NCBI GenBank assembly: GCA_002779425.1
Contig: PEWP01000020.1
Span: forward strand, 1 to 9,191
From: a bacterium (Candidatus Gribaldobacteria) CG07_land_8_20_14_0_80_33_18
GTDB lineage: Bacteria > Patescibacteriota > Minisyncoccia > Minisyncoccales > CG1-02-41-26
Direction: 5' to 3'
DNA length: 9,191 nt
Under the pieces are notes generated by a model. That model was not told the origin of the DNA, did no database searches, and saw only the letters and a program-made list of their open reading frames with translations. Both the position numbers and the translations under genes were made by a program. This document shows, one piece after another, positions 1-5,922 of this stretch (its first letter is position 1; each line of letters starts with the position of its first letter).

Positions 1-101
1 CAATAAAAATCCTTCCAATTTACAACTAAAAAATTCACTATAAATATAGCTACGAAAATAAAAATAAAATATTTTAATTGTTTGCTTAAAAAAACTTTCA
101 T
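1..101 (-). CDS. N-terminal fragment of a membrane or exported protein
   Basis: An open frame starts with ATG at 101-99 and runs off the left edge after 33 codons (MKVFLSKQLKYFIFIF...). It has a basic start followed by a hydrophobic run at about residues 10-27, as expected of a signal anchor or uncleaved signal peptide. The rest is outside the window, so the family cannot be named. It lies downstream of the CAP gene on the same strand, across a 253-nt gap. No Shine-Dalgarno sequence is visible, which fits the other core genes here. A TTGACG at about 126-131 on this strand has no well-spaced -10 box, so I do not call a promoter. The alternative is a chance AT-rich frame, but the start plus hydrophobic segment makes a real gene more likely. 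Confidence 0.5.
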   Translation of the reverse strand, partial: MKVFLSKQLKYFIFIFVAIFIVNFLVVNWKDFY

Positions 102-140
102 ATTACCAAAAACGAAACAACAAAAACGTCAAAATATAAA

Positions 141-173
141 ATGAGCGAGGCAGGATATAAAAGAAGCGAGGCA
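141..173 (+). repeat. Degenerate copy of the AGCGA-rich dispersed repeat
   Basis: The sequence reads atgagcgaggcaggatataa followed by aagaagcgaggca. It matches, with substitutions, the core of the copy at 5957-6009 (gcgaagcggagtttatagcg then aagcggagc): two AGCGA/GAAGCG blocks spaced by a TATA-type centre. It is the most diverged of the three copies in the window, so assignment to the same family is an inference. Confidence 0.45.
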
Positions 174-190
174 TCCTTGCCGAAGGGTGC

Positions 191-256
191 ATTGCGCAGT
201 CCCGCCCAAGAAAAACTATGTATGAGCTTTTAAACTTGTAAGGCGGGACGAGCAAT
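191..256. other. Compound inverted repeat (hairpin potential)
   Basis: Three stems nest around a 24-nt loop (211-234). ATTGC 191-195 pairs with GCAAT 252-256, GTCCCGCC 199-206 with GGCGGGAC 242-249, and CAAG 207-210 with CTTG 235-238, giving 17 base pairs broken by small internal loops. No T-run follows on either strand, so it is not an ordinary intrinsic terminator. It could be a structured 3' end of the CAP transcript, a small RNA, or a decayed palindromic repeat. Confidence 0.5.
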
Positions 257-320
257 AGCAGCGGCGATCAATTAACTTTTTCTTACTACTTGAGCCGACT
301 GCGTGCTCCCTGAGGCAAGG

Positions 321-350
321 TGCCGAGCGAATCAGCCTGCCGAGCGAATC
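321..350 (+). repeat. Direct repeat, 13 bp with a 17-bp period
   Basis: The 13-mer tgccgagcgaatc occurs at 321-333 and again at 338-350, separated by agcc. It lies immediately downstream of the CAP gene stop codon (minus strand). It shares the AGCGA motif with the dispersed repeat family but lacks its TATA-type centre. Confidence 0.7.
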
Positions 351-354
351 TTTA

Positions 355-1314
355 TTAAATCATAAAATTATGGGAAATTAACTGAAGCATTGAAAATTTA
401 TCAAAATAATTAAAGACACAAAGCAAAATGATAACGGCAACCGCTTTTATGATTAAATCTGGATATTGAATGTTAAATTTAACGAATATATTTATAATTA
501 ACGCAGCCGCAATAATTATCAATGAATAAAAAATAATCTTTCTCAACAAATCATCGTAATCAATCGCTAAAAATTTATAAAAATTAAATTTTAAATCTTT
601 ATTAATATTTTCTTCTGGTAGAGAAGAAATCCCAGCTATTTCTGACGAAGTAGTTGAACTTGTTGTACTTTCTAAAGTTATAGTTGTTCCTGTAATTGTT
701 TGAGAAGTAGTTGTTTTTTCTTCTTCAAAAATTGTTTCTTGTTTAATTTTTGGGGAAGCAAACATTTGAACCACAACATAAGTTTTATTTCCTAAAAATT
801 CTCCTTTTACCACAGCAATACCAATTTCTGAATAATTTGAATTTAGTATATTTTCCCGGTGAGACGGCGAATCTTCCCAGGCATTGACCACTTCATTTGA
901 ATCTAAAAATCCAATGGCAAGATTTTCGCCGGCTGAGCGATAATTATAATCTGCCAATTTAATCCAATACCAAGGACTAATGCCGGTTGGACTATAATGA
1001 CTAAAATAACCTTTTGAAAACATATCTTGAGCTTTAAGCTCAGCGGCTTTTTCCAATAGCGGATTTACCTTAAGAGATTGAAGACCTAAAGTTTCTCGCG
1101 TCTTATTGGTCAGTTCAACTAATCTTGTTTTAGTAATATCGGCAAAATAAACACTTTTTGGCAAAATAAAAAGAGAGGAAAAGCTGATAAATTTTAAAAT
1201 AAATAAAAAAATAAAATAATAAATCAAAAATTTACTATCTAAAAACTTTGGTCGATAGTTATTTTCTTTACAAGGAATAAAAATTCTTTGAAGTTGTAAA
1301 ACAAATTTTTTCAT
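355..1314 (-). CDS. CAP/SCP-domain membrane-anchored extracellular protein
   Basis: A 319-aa protein of the CAP superfamily (SCP/PR-1/YkwD-like), exported and probably held at the cell surface. Residues 29-52 form a signal anchor. The CAP domain spans about 62-190, with the expected motifs YFSH (His106), AGENLA (Glu130), SHREN (His152) and EIGIA (Glu163), so the usual CAP cavity tetrad is complete. A Ser/Thr-rich linker follows (about 200-228), then two hydrophobic segments at about 258-280 and 285-305. Bacterial CAP proteins have no agreed enzymatic role; cell-wall, adhesion or stress roles have been proposed. I chose ATG at 1314 over the TTG one codon upstream because TTG is weak and there is no Shine-Dalgarno sequence to favour it. 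The gene has its own promoter about 14 nt upstream and follows the Clp operon terminator. The C-terminal membrane pair is unusual for the domain, though I recall similar layouts in Patescibacteria. Confidence 0.88.
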   Translation of the reverse strand: MKKFVLQLQRIFIPCKENNYRPKFLDSKFLIYYFIFLFILKFISFSSLFILPKSVYFADITKTRLVELTNKTRETLGLQSLKVNPLLEKAAELKAQDMFSKGYFSHYSPTGISPWYWIKLADYNYRSAGENLAIGFLDSNEVVNAWEDSPSHRENILNSNYSEIGIAVVKGEFLGNKTYVVVQMFASPKIKQETIFEEEKTTTSQTITGTTITLESTTSSTTSSEIAGISSLPEENINKDLKFNFYKFLAIDYDDLLRKIIFYSLIIIAAALIINIFVKFNIQYPDLIIKAVAVIILLCVFNYFDKFSMLQLISHNFMI

Positions 1315-1327
1315 CAATGTATGCCAA

Positions 1328-1356
1328 ATTATACCACTTTTTTAATAAAAAATCAA
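1328..1356 (-). promoter_or_regulatory. Promoter of the CAP gene (TTGATT-17-TATAAT, extended -10)
   Basis: On the minus strand a -35 TTGATT (1356-1351) is separated by exactly 17 nt from a perfect TATAAT (1333-1328), which TGG precedes as an extended -10. Transcription should begin near 1320-1322, only 6-8 nt before the ATG at 1314. The mRNA would be almost leaderless, which agrees with the lack of a Shine-Dalgarno sequence. Confidence 0.8.
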
Positions 1357-1372
1357 CCCCCGCTGATGGGGG
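1345..1372 (-). terminator. Intrinsic terminator of the Clp-like operon
   Basis: On the minus strand the stem CCCCC-ATCAGC-GGGGG (1372-1357) is followed by TTGATTTTTTA. It stands 26 nt after the stop codon of the LolA-like gene. The T-tract overlaps the -35 box of the next gene's promoter, so the operon ends where CAP transcription begins. The stem is short (5 bp) but all G-C. Confidence 0.65.
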
Positions 1373-1398
1373 AGGACGAGGTGAGATAATTCTCTTTC

Positions 1399-2433
1399 TT
1401 ACTTTATTTGACTTTCTATTAATTCGGAGGTGGAGGATTTAAGCGTTTCCTTTGGAATAATATCTTCCAAAGGAATAGAATCTTTCGGAATTTCCACTTT
1501 TACTTCCTTGTCAAAATCAAATAAATTAAAATCTAATCCTATTTTTATTTTTCCTTCTTTTCCTTCAATCAATTTAGTTAAGTCAATTTCTTTTTCACCT
1601 TTTATCTTTTTTACGCGAGATTCCTTATCAATCCATATTTCAAAACTTATCTCTCCAAATTTTTGAGAGAATTCATCGAATTTTTGAGGTAAATCTTTTT
1701 CTACTCCTTTTAATTTTTCTTCATATTCTTTCTTTTCTTCTTCAGAAAGAAAATCTTTTACTTTTCCCAAAGATAAAAGAGCAATATCTTTTAAATTTTT
1801 ATTATCTAAAATAACTAAATAATGAGAACATTGTATTCCGTCAACTTTTTCCTCGCCTAAATTTCTTTTTACTTTGATAATTTCTTTTCTTTTTAACTCA
1901 TTCATTACCTCTTTAAAAAATTCTTTTATTTTTTCCTTCCCTTGATTTTTTTCTCCTTCAGCTGGGGTTGAAGTAGAACTGAGTTTTATCCACTTATCTT
2001 GAAATTTCCCCATACCCATATAGGAAAGCAAAACGCTCAAATTCTTTATTTGAAAATAAAATTCATCATTAACCAATCTTATTTCTCCATCAAAAGAAAC
2101 AGATAACCCTCCGATTTCACCGGTCAAGTTAAAATCTGATAACCCCTTTTTATTTTTAAAATCAGCCGAAACACTAGGATTAAAAGAAAAATTTAAAGTT
2201 ATTGGTTTTTTCTCTTTATCAACAGTTGTAACCTCTACCCAAACATTACCTTGGGTTTTCAAATTATCCAAGGTTGTCATTTTACCAATTGCTTTATTTA
2301 AATTTCTCTGGCTGGCAAAGGTAAAAGGATTCCAAGAAGGATTATAAATGCCGGTAGTAAGCAAAACAACTAATGTTCCTAAAAAAATACTTCCGGCAAT
2401 TATTAAAAATTTAAGATTTAATATTTTATTCAT
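1399..2433 (-). CDS. Exported lipoprotein-carrier-like (LolA/LppX-type) protein, unassigned
   Basis: A 344-aa protein with a hydrophobic segment at residues 8-30 and no lipobox cysteine, so it is probably anchored by an N-terminal helix with its bulk outside the cell. The region after residue 40 alternates charged and hydrophobic residues in strand-like runs (for example ITLNFSFNP, LSVSFDGEI, ISFEIWIDKESRVKKIKGE). This is the general look of LolA/LppX/LprG-fold domains, which bind lipids in a half-barrel. A helical, lysine/glutamate-rich insert occupies about 158-190 and 218-255. I infer the fold from the pattern; no diagnostic motif is present. It starts 7 nt after the Clp-like gene stop, so it is translated from the same mRNA. 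A terminator follows 26 nt downstream. No Shine-Dalgarno sequence is present. Confidence 0.7.
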   Translation of the reverse strand: MNKILNLKFLIIAGSIFLGTLVVLLTTGIYNPSWNPFTFASQRNLNKAIGKMTTLDNLKTQGNVWVEVTTVDKEKKPITLNFSFNPSVSADFKNKKGLSDFNLTGEIGGLSVSFDGEIRLVNDEFYFQIKNLSVLLSYMGMGKFQDKWIKLSSTSTPAEGEKNQGKEKIKEFFKEVMNELKRKEIIKVKRNLGEEKVDGIQCSHYLVILDNKNLKDIALLSLGKVKDFLSEEEKKEYEEKLKGVEKDLPQKFDEFSQKFGEISFEIWIDKESRVKKIKGEKEIDLTKLIEGKEGKIKIGLDFNLFDFDKEVKVEIPKDSIPLEDIIPKETLKSSTSELIESQIK

Positions 2434-2440
2434 AATAGCG

Positions 2441-4957
2441 TTAGCGCTCTAATTTAATTATTTCAAATTTAGTTGGAGTAACTTTTATTTTATCGCCTCT
2501 TTTTAGTTTACCAGATAAAATTGCTGTTGCCAAGGTGTCTCCTAATTTGTTCTGAATCACTCTTCTCGTTTCTCTTGCGCCAAAAACCGGAGAATAACTA
2601 AGTTCTACTATTTTTTCTTTCAATTCAGGAGTAATTTCAAATTCAATTCCTTTGTCTGATAGGTTTGTTTTTAATTTAGATAATAAAAGTTGGCAAATAG
2701 CTAAAAAATTTTCTTTGGTTAGGGGTTTAAAAACAATCACCGCGTCAAACCGATTAATAAATTCCGGTCGAAAAATATTTTCTTTAAAAAGATAATCTAA
2801 AAGTTCTTCTTTTAAAATGTCCAATTGCTTGTTTTTTTCAATATCTCTGCGGATAATCTCGGAACCAGCATTAGAGGTGCCAATAATTATCGTGTTCCTA
2901 AAATCAATTTTTTGGCCCTGACCATCGGTGAGATGACCTTCATCAAAAACTTGTAAAAATAAATTTAAAATATCTTTATGAGCTTTTTCAATCTCATCAA
3001 ATAAAATTAAAGAAAACGGATTCTCTCTTACCGGAGTTGTCAAAAGCCCTTCTATTTTCCCTTCTCCAATTAATCTTTTAATATCTTCTATACGTTGGAA
3101 TTCAGACATATCCAATCTTATCATTTTTTCTTCTTTGCCAAAATAAATCTGAGCGAGGGCTTTGGCTGTTTCAGTTTTACCAACGCCTGTGGGCCCCAAA
3201 AATAAGAACACTCCCATTGGTTTTTTACTGAGCTCAATTTCTGCCCTGGCTCGTCTTAACGCCATTGCAATTTCACTCACCGCCTCTTCTTGATTAATGA
3301 TTCTTTGGTGAATTAAATTTTCTAAATTAAGAAGGATTTCTTTTTCTTTAGATTCAACCTCTCCAATTGGAATTTGAGTTTTTTGCGATACGATGTGTTG
3401 AATATGTTCCGGTAAAACAAGGTAAGATTTTTTCCTTTGAGCAGTATAAACCATTACTTCATCTAAAATATCAAAAGCTTTTTTCGGAAAAGGAAAATTA
3501 GCTAAATAACGCGATGCAAGATTTATAATCTCTCTTAAAGCTTGATAACTGATAAATTTCTTATACTTTTGTTCAAAAAATGGTACGAAGTTTTCTAAAA
3601 ATTCTAAAGTTTCTTTCTCTGAAATTTCGCTAATTTCTACTTTCTCAAAAAGATTTAAAATTGCCGGCTTTCGTTCAATAATTGTATGAAGTCCTTCATA
3701 GGCACTGGTAGCAATAAGTTGAAAGGAAGCTAATTCTAAATAACGAGCCAATATTCCAGAAATATCAATTTTCCCCGGTTTTATCTCTTCAATCATAAAG
3801 TTTTCAAAGTTATTAATAATTAATATAATATTCCCTGCCTGAACCGCTTCCTTAAAACACATTTCCAGTACCTCTTCTATCTCTTCAATCGATCCAATTT
3901 GGCTAACGAGAAAACTGATATCCAGTTCTAAAAATCTTTTATAATTTATTTTTGAGGTACTTTGCCCAAGATATGCTTTCTGAACTAATTCGTCAATAAC
4001 TGCTTTTCTCCCGCTTCCCGGTCTGCCAATTAATAACGCATTATTAAGCTCTTCACGCTGTAAAATCCGTTCTAATTGATTTATTTGCGGTTGATGACCA
4101 GTGAATTGTCTAATGCCGATTTTTTTAATAATTTGTTCTCTTAAATCAATTGAAAATTTATCCAATGTAAGCGTATAGCCGCTTGCCCAATCGCGGCCAA
4201 TTGAACCCTTTTTAACTAAATTTTCATATTCCCAAAATCTTTTTCTTTTTTCAATTTTTTCATTTATTCTTTCAAACCAAAAAGCTAAATTTTCTATATC
4301 TTCTTTTTTTAAATTTTTCTCAATTAAAAGTTTTTTAAAGAACGAATCAATTTCTGCTAAGGCAATTAAAATATCCCCTATTCCAATTTTCTCTTTATTC
4401 CTTTGATTAGCGATTTTAAGCGAATTTAAAATGAGCTGGTTAAGGTCAAAAGTTTCTTTTTTTTGAATTTTTTTTAATTCTTTATTCCGCAAGCGGAATA
4501 TGTCCAATAAGGCGCGATTAAAAATAAAATTTATTTCTTTATTCTTGGAAACTAACAGAGTGTAAAATAAATTTTGCTGTGTGTGAACAGTGGGCTTTTT
4601 CGTTAACGATTGATAAATAAGAGAAGCTGCTTCGTAATCTAAAAAAGAGGCGAGATTAAATTTTTCCGGATTCAAAGCTGCTTCCGAAAGTTTACATTTG
4701 AACGCTCTTCGTTTTAATCTTGGATTTTTTAATCTGGAATCAAAAAAGAAATTAAATTCGGCAAAGAAGATAAAAAGAATTAAAAATAAAACGAAAACGT
4801 TCGTTTTAAAATAGGGTAAATCTAAAATTATACTGCTAAAAGAAACGAGGGTTAAAATTAAAAATAAAATTTTCCAAAAGTTCCTTAAGTAAAAAATTGG
4901 ATTCTTTTCTAATTTAATTGCCTGAAAAATAGCTGTTTTTTTTAAATCAAAAACCAT
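2441..4957 (-). CDS. Membrane-anchored Clp/Hsp100-family AAA+ ATPase with degenerate first domain
   Basis: An 838-aa ClpC/ClpB-like protein. Two TM helices (about 28-47 and 53-72) lead into a helical Clp-N-like region (about 91-225), then two AAA+ modules. Module 1 is degenerate: its P-loop reads GRPGSGRK (311-318) where GxPGxGKT is expected, the Walker B site reads ILIINNFE in place of hhhhDE, and the arginine-finger stretch reads LNLFEK where ERRFQ is usual. Module 2 has GPTGVGKT (588-595), Asp654-Glu655, sensor-1 Asn696, Arg736 in RPEFINR and sensor-2 GAR (793-795), so it should hydrolyse ATP. It lacks the APPGYVGYEE pore segment (RLIG-EGKIEGLLT instead) and has no IGF/LGF ClpP-docking tripeptide. 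A membrane quality-control or remodelling ATPase that may not thread polypeptides in the classic way is my inference. I took the ATG at 4957; the frame is open to a TTG at 4993, deeper inside the upstream gene. It overlaps that gene by 16 nt. Confidence 0.9.
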   Translation of the reverse strand: MVFDLKKTAIFQAIKLEKNPIFYLRNFWKILFLILTLVSFSSIILDLPYFKTNVFVLFLILFIFFAEFNFFFDSRLKNPRLKRRAFKCKLSEAALNPEKFNLASFLDYEAASLIYQSLTKKPTVHTQQNLFYTLLVSKNKEINFIFNRALLDIFRLRNKELKKIQKKETFDLNQLILNSLKIANQRNKEKIGIGDILIALAEIDSFFKKLLIEKNLKKEDIENLAFWFERINEKIEKRKRFWEYENLVKKGSIGRDWASGYTLTLDKFSIDLREQIIKKIGIRQFTGHQPQINQLERILQREELNNALLIGRPGSGRKAVIDELVQKAYLGQSTSKINYKRFLELDISFLVSQIGSIEEIEEVLEMCFKEAVQAGNIILIINNFENFMIEEIKPGKIDISGILARYLELASFQLIATSAYEGLHTIIERKPAILNLFEKVEISEISEKETLEFLENFVPFFEQKYKKFISYQALREIINLASRYLANFPFPKKAFDILDEVMVYTAQRKKSYLVLPEHIQHIVSQKTQIPIGEVESKEKEILLNLENLIHQRIINQEEAVSEIAMALRRARAEIELSKKPMGVFLFLGPTGVGKTETAKALAQIYFGKEEKMIRLDMSEFQRIEDIKRLIGEGKIEGLLTTPVRENPFSLILFDEIEKAHKDILNLFLQVFDEGHLTDGQGQKIDFRNTIIIGTSNAGSEIIRRDIEKNKQLDILKEELLDYLFKENIFRPEFINRFDAVIVFKPLTKENFLAICQLLLSKLKTNLSDKGIEFEITPELKEKIVELSYSPVFGARETRRVIQNKLGDTLATAILSGKLKRGDKIKVTPTKFEIIKLER

Positions 4958-5328
4958 ATTAGAATTATTAAAAAAATCGGCAATAAAAGCCAACCAATGA
5001 AAATGAGGAGCCCAATAATAAAAATAAAAACTTCTACTGCTAAACCGACTAAAATTGTTACTAATCTTACAATCGCGCCCAAAACTCGAGAAATCAAATT
5101 AAAAGTCAGGGCTTTAAAATTTTGTTTTATATCAACTATGCTTTTCCCATAAAGTTCTTTATATCTTCGCCAGTGAGAGAAAAGAGTTTTAAAATGAAAA
5201 GGAATCGAGAAATAATTAAAATTAAAAATTAAAAAATTTTTGAAAGCATTTAAAATTCCTTTTGGCGTTTCAAAAAAATGCCAAATTAGCCAACTTAATA
5301 TTATGTTTTGTTTTGCGCTTGCCTCCAT
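4942..5328 (-). CDS. Conserved small membrane protein of the Clp-like operon
   Basis: A 128-aa protein of unknown function. The N-terminal half is aromatic and amphipathic (WLIWHFFETPKGILNAF, then SHWRRYKELYG). The C-terminal third is two adjacent hydrophobic helices (about 78-101 and 104-127), so it is an integral membrane protein. From memory, similar short proteins sit directly before Clp-like ATPases in Patescibacteria, which suggests a partner or adaptor in the membrane; this is unproven. The stop codon lies inside the Clp-like gene (16-nt overlap), implying translational coupling. I chose the ATG at 5328; a GTG at 5337 in the same frame would add three residues. No Shine-Dalgarno sequence is visible at either. 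Confidence 0.75.
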   Translation of the reverse strand: MEASAKQNIILSWLIWHFFETPKGILNAFKNFLIFNFNYFSIPFHFKTLFSHWRRYKELYGKSIVDIKQNFKALTFNLISRVLGAIVRLVTILVGLAVEVFIFIIGLLIFIGWLLLPIFLIILIWFLI

Positions 5329-5355
5329 ACTTATCACTTAGTTAGCTTATTTATC

Positions 5356-5733
5356 TTAATTAGTTTTTAAAAGTTGGATTCCTATACCTGATATTTTACC
5401 TCCTCCCATTATCAATATCCAGACCAGGATTAACCAGGCGCCCAAGTTAAAGAATTTTGTTAAAGCGTCAATTGGTAACATTTTCCCCAACCCTTCAACG
5501 ATACCCTTTTGCATTTCCTGCTGGGCTTGCTGCTGGAGTTGTTCCTGAGATAAAGATTTCTTTTGAGATGATGCGTCTTTTGGAGCTTCTGATTGGGTTT
5601 CTTGCTGAGAAGATTTGAAAATTTCGGGAGCAAGTTTTTTCCCGGTAAAAATATTCACAGATGACCAAAGACTCCAAACTATTATGGCAACTCCTAAAAA
5701 AAGGAGAGCCCAACCAATAATTTTTTTTATCAT
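5356..5733 (-). CDS. Two-TM protein with Gln-rich linker, first protein gene of the operon
   Basis: A 125-aa protein with a membrane helix at about 5-25, a polar low-complexity linker rich in Gln, Ser and Lys (about 42-78), a short amphipathic patch (GLGKMLPIDALTKFFNLG) and a second membrane helix at about 98-116. Function is unknown. The linker is probably on one face of the membrane, with both helices tethering it. It begins 44 nt after the 3' end of tRNA-Val on the same strand and ends 27 nt before the next membrane protein gene. The ATG at 5733 is the only reasonable start, with no Shine-Dalgarno sequence. No convincing promoter lies between the tRNA and this gene, so read-through from the tRNA promoter is likely. 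Confidence 0.75.
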   Translation of the reverse strand: MIKKIIGWALLFLGVAIIVWSLWSSVNIFTGKKLAPEIFKSSQQETQSEAPKDASSQKKSLSQEQLQQQAQQEMQKGIVEGLGKMLPIDALTKFFNLGAWLILVWILIMGGGKISGIGIQLLKTN

Positions 5734-5763
5734 AAAAGATTAGAATTAAAATACGACCTTTTC

Positions 5764-5860
5764 CGCCCTTTTTGTTGTGCGCGTAGTTGGATTTGAACCA
5801 ACGACCTTCCGCATGTGAAGCGGACGCTCTGCCACTGAGCTATACGCGCATAAAAGGGCG
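5764..5860. other. 9-bp inverted repeat bracketing the tRNA gene
   Basis: CGCCCTTTT at 5764-5772 and AAAAGGGCG at 5852-5860 are exact reverse complements on either side of tRNA-Val. In the precursor RNA they could pair just beyond the acceptor stem and hold the 5' and 3' ends together. An internal loop of unequal size separates them from the acceptor stem. Whether it aids end processing is inference. Confidence 0.6.
5778..5849 (-). tRNA. tRNA-Val (anticodon CAC)
   Basis: A 72-nt cloverleaf on the minus strand. The acceptor stem is GCGCGTA/TACGCGC with discriminator A, the D arm GCTC-AGTGGCA-GAGC, the anticodon arm TCCGC-TTCACAT-GCGGA with anticodon CAC, the variable loop AGGTC, and the T arm GTTGG-TTCAAAT-CCAAC. 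All stems pair fully. CAC decodes the valine codon GTG. The 3' CCA is not encoded (CAA follows the discriminator), so a CCA-adding enzyme is required. The gene stands alone and heads the minus-strand membrane-protein/Clp operon. Confidence 0.97.
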
Positions 5861-5887
5861 AAGCGCTCTCCCTGGGCGACTTATCAT

Positions 5888-5916
5888 TTAAATTTTATCA
5901 TCTTTTAGGATATAAT
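5888..5916 (+). promoter_or_regulatory. Promoter of the PP2C-like gene, leaderless geometry
   Basis: A perfect TATAAT at 5911-5916 ends 6 nt before the ATG at 5923, so the expected start of transcription coincides with the start codon. The -35 region is poor (ttaaat at 5888-5893, 17-nt spacing). The -10 match and the absence of any Shine-Dalgarno sequence carry the call. The same AT-rich stretch must also hold the divergent promoter for the tRNA, for which I see only weak boxes. Confidence 0.65.
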
Positions 5917-5922
5917 AAAAGA

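Larger units (their letters stand above)
102..354. other. Intergenic region with repeats and inverted repeats
   Basis: This 253-nt stretch without a gene lies between the CAP gene and the left-edge gene. Its GC content is clearly higher than the flanking coding DNA. It holds a degenerate copy of the AGCGA-rich dispersed repeat (141-173), a compound inverted repeat (191-256), a long-range inverted repeat pairing 170-181 with 314-324 (ggcatccttgcc against ggcaaggtgcc), and a short direct repeat (321-350). No conserved RNA motif that I know, such as RNase P, SRP RNA, tmRNA or a riboswitch, could be recognised. A 30-codon plus-strand frame at 141-233 seems to be repeat-derived and is not called. 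Confidence 0.6.

Noticed and set aside
141..233. Short plus-strand frame MSEAGYKRSEASLPKG...
   Set aside because: Thirty codons only, no ribosome site, and the start is a copy of the dispersed repeat whose translation always yields SEA/KRSEA-like peptides.
4958..4993. Longer Clp-like protein starting at TTG 4993
   Set aside because: It would deepen the overlap with the upstream gene from 16 to 52 nt and uses a weak start; the ATG at 4957 is preferred, though the choice is not proven.
5734..5777. TCTAAT as a -10 box for the 125-aa protein gene
   Set aside because: It lies too near the ATG (5 nt) and no -35 box is found at 16-18 nt.
5851..5922. Minus-strand promoter for the tRNA using TAAAAT in the 5880-5905 region
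   Set aside because: A promoter must exist nearby, but the -35 match is poor and several AT-rich alternatives are equally good, so no exact site is called.
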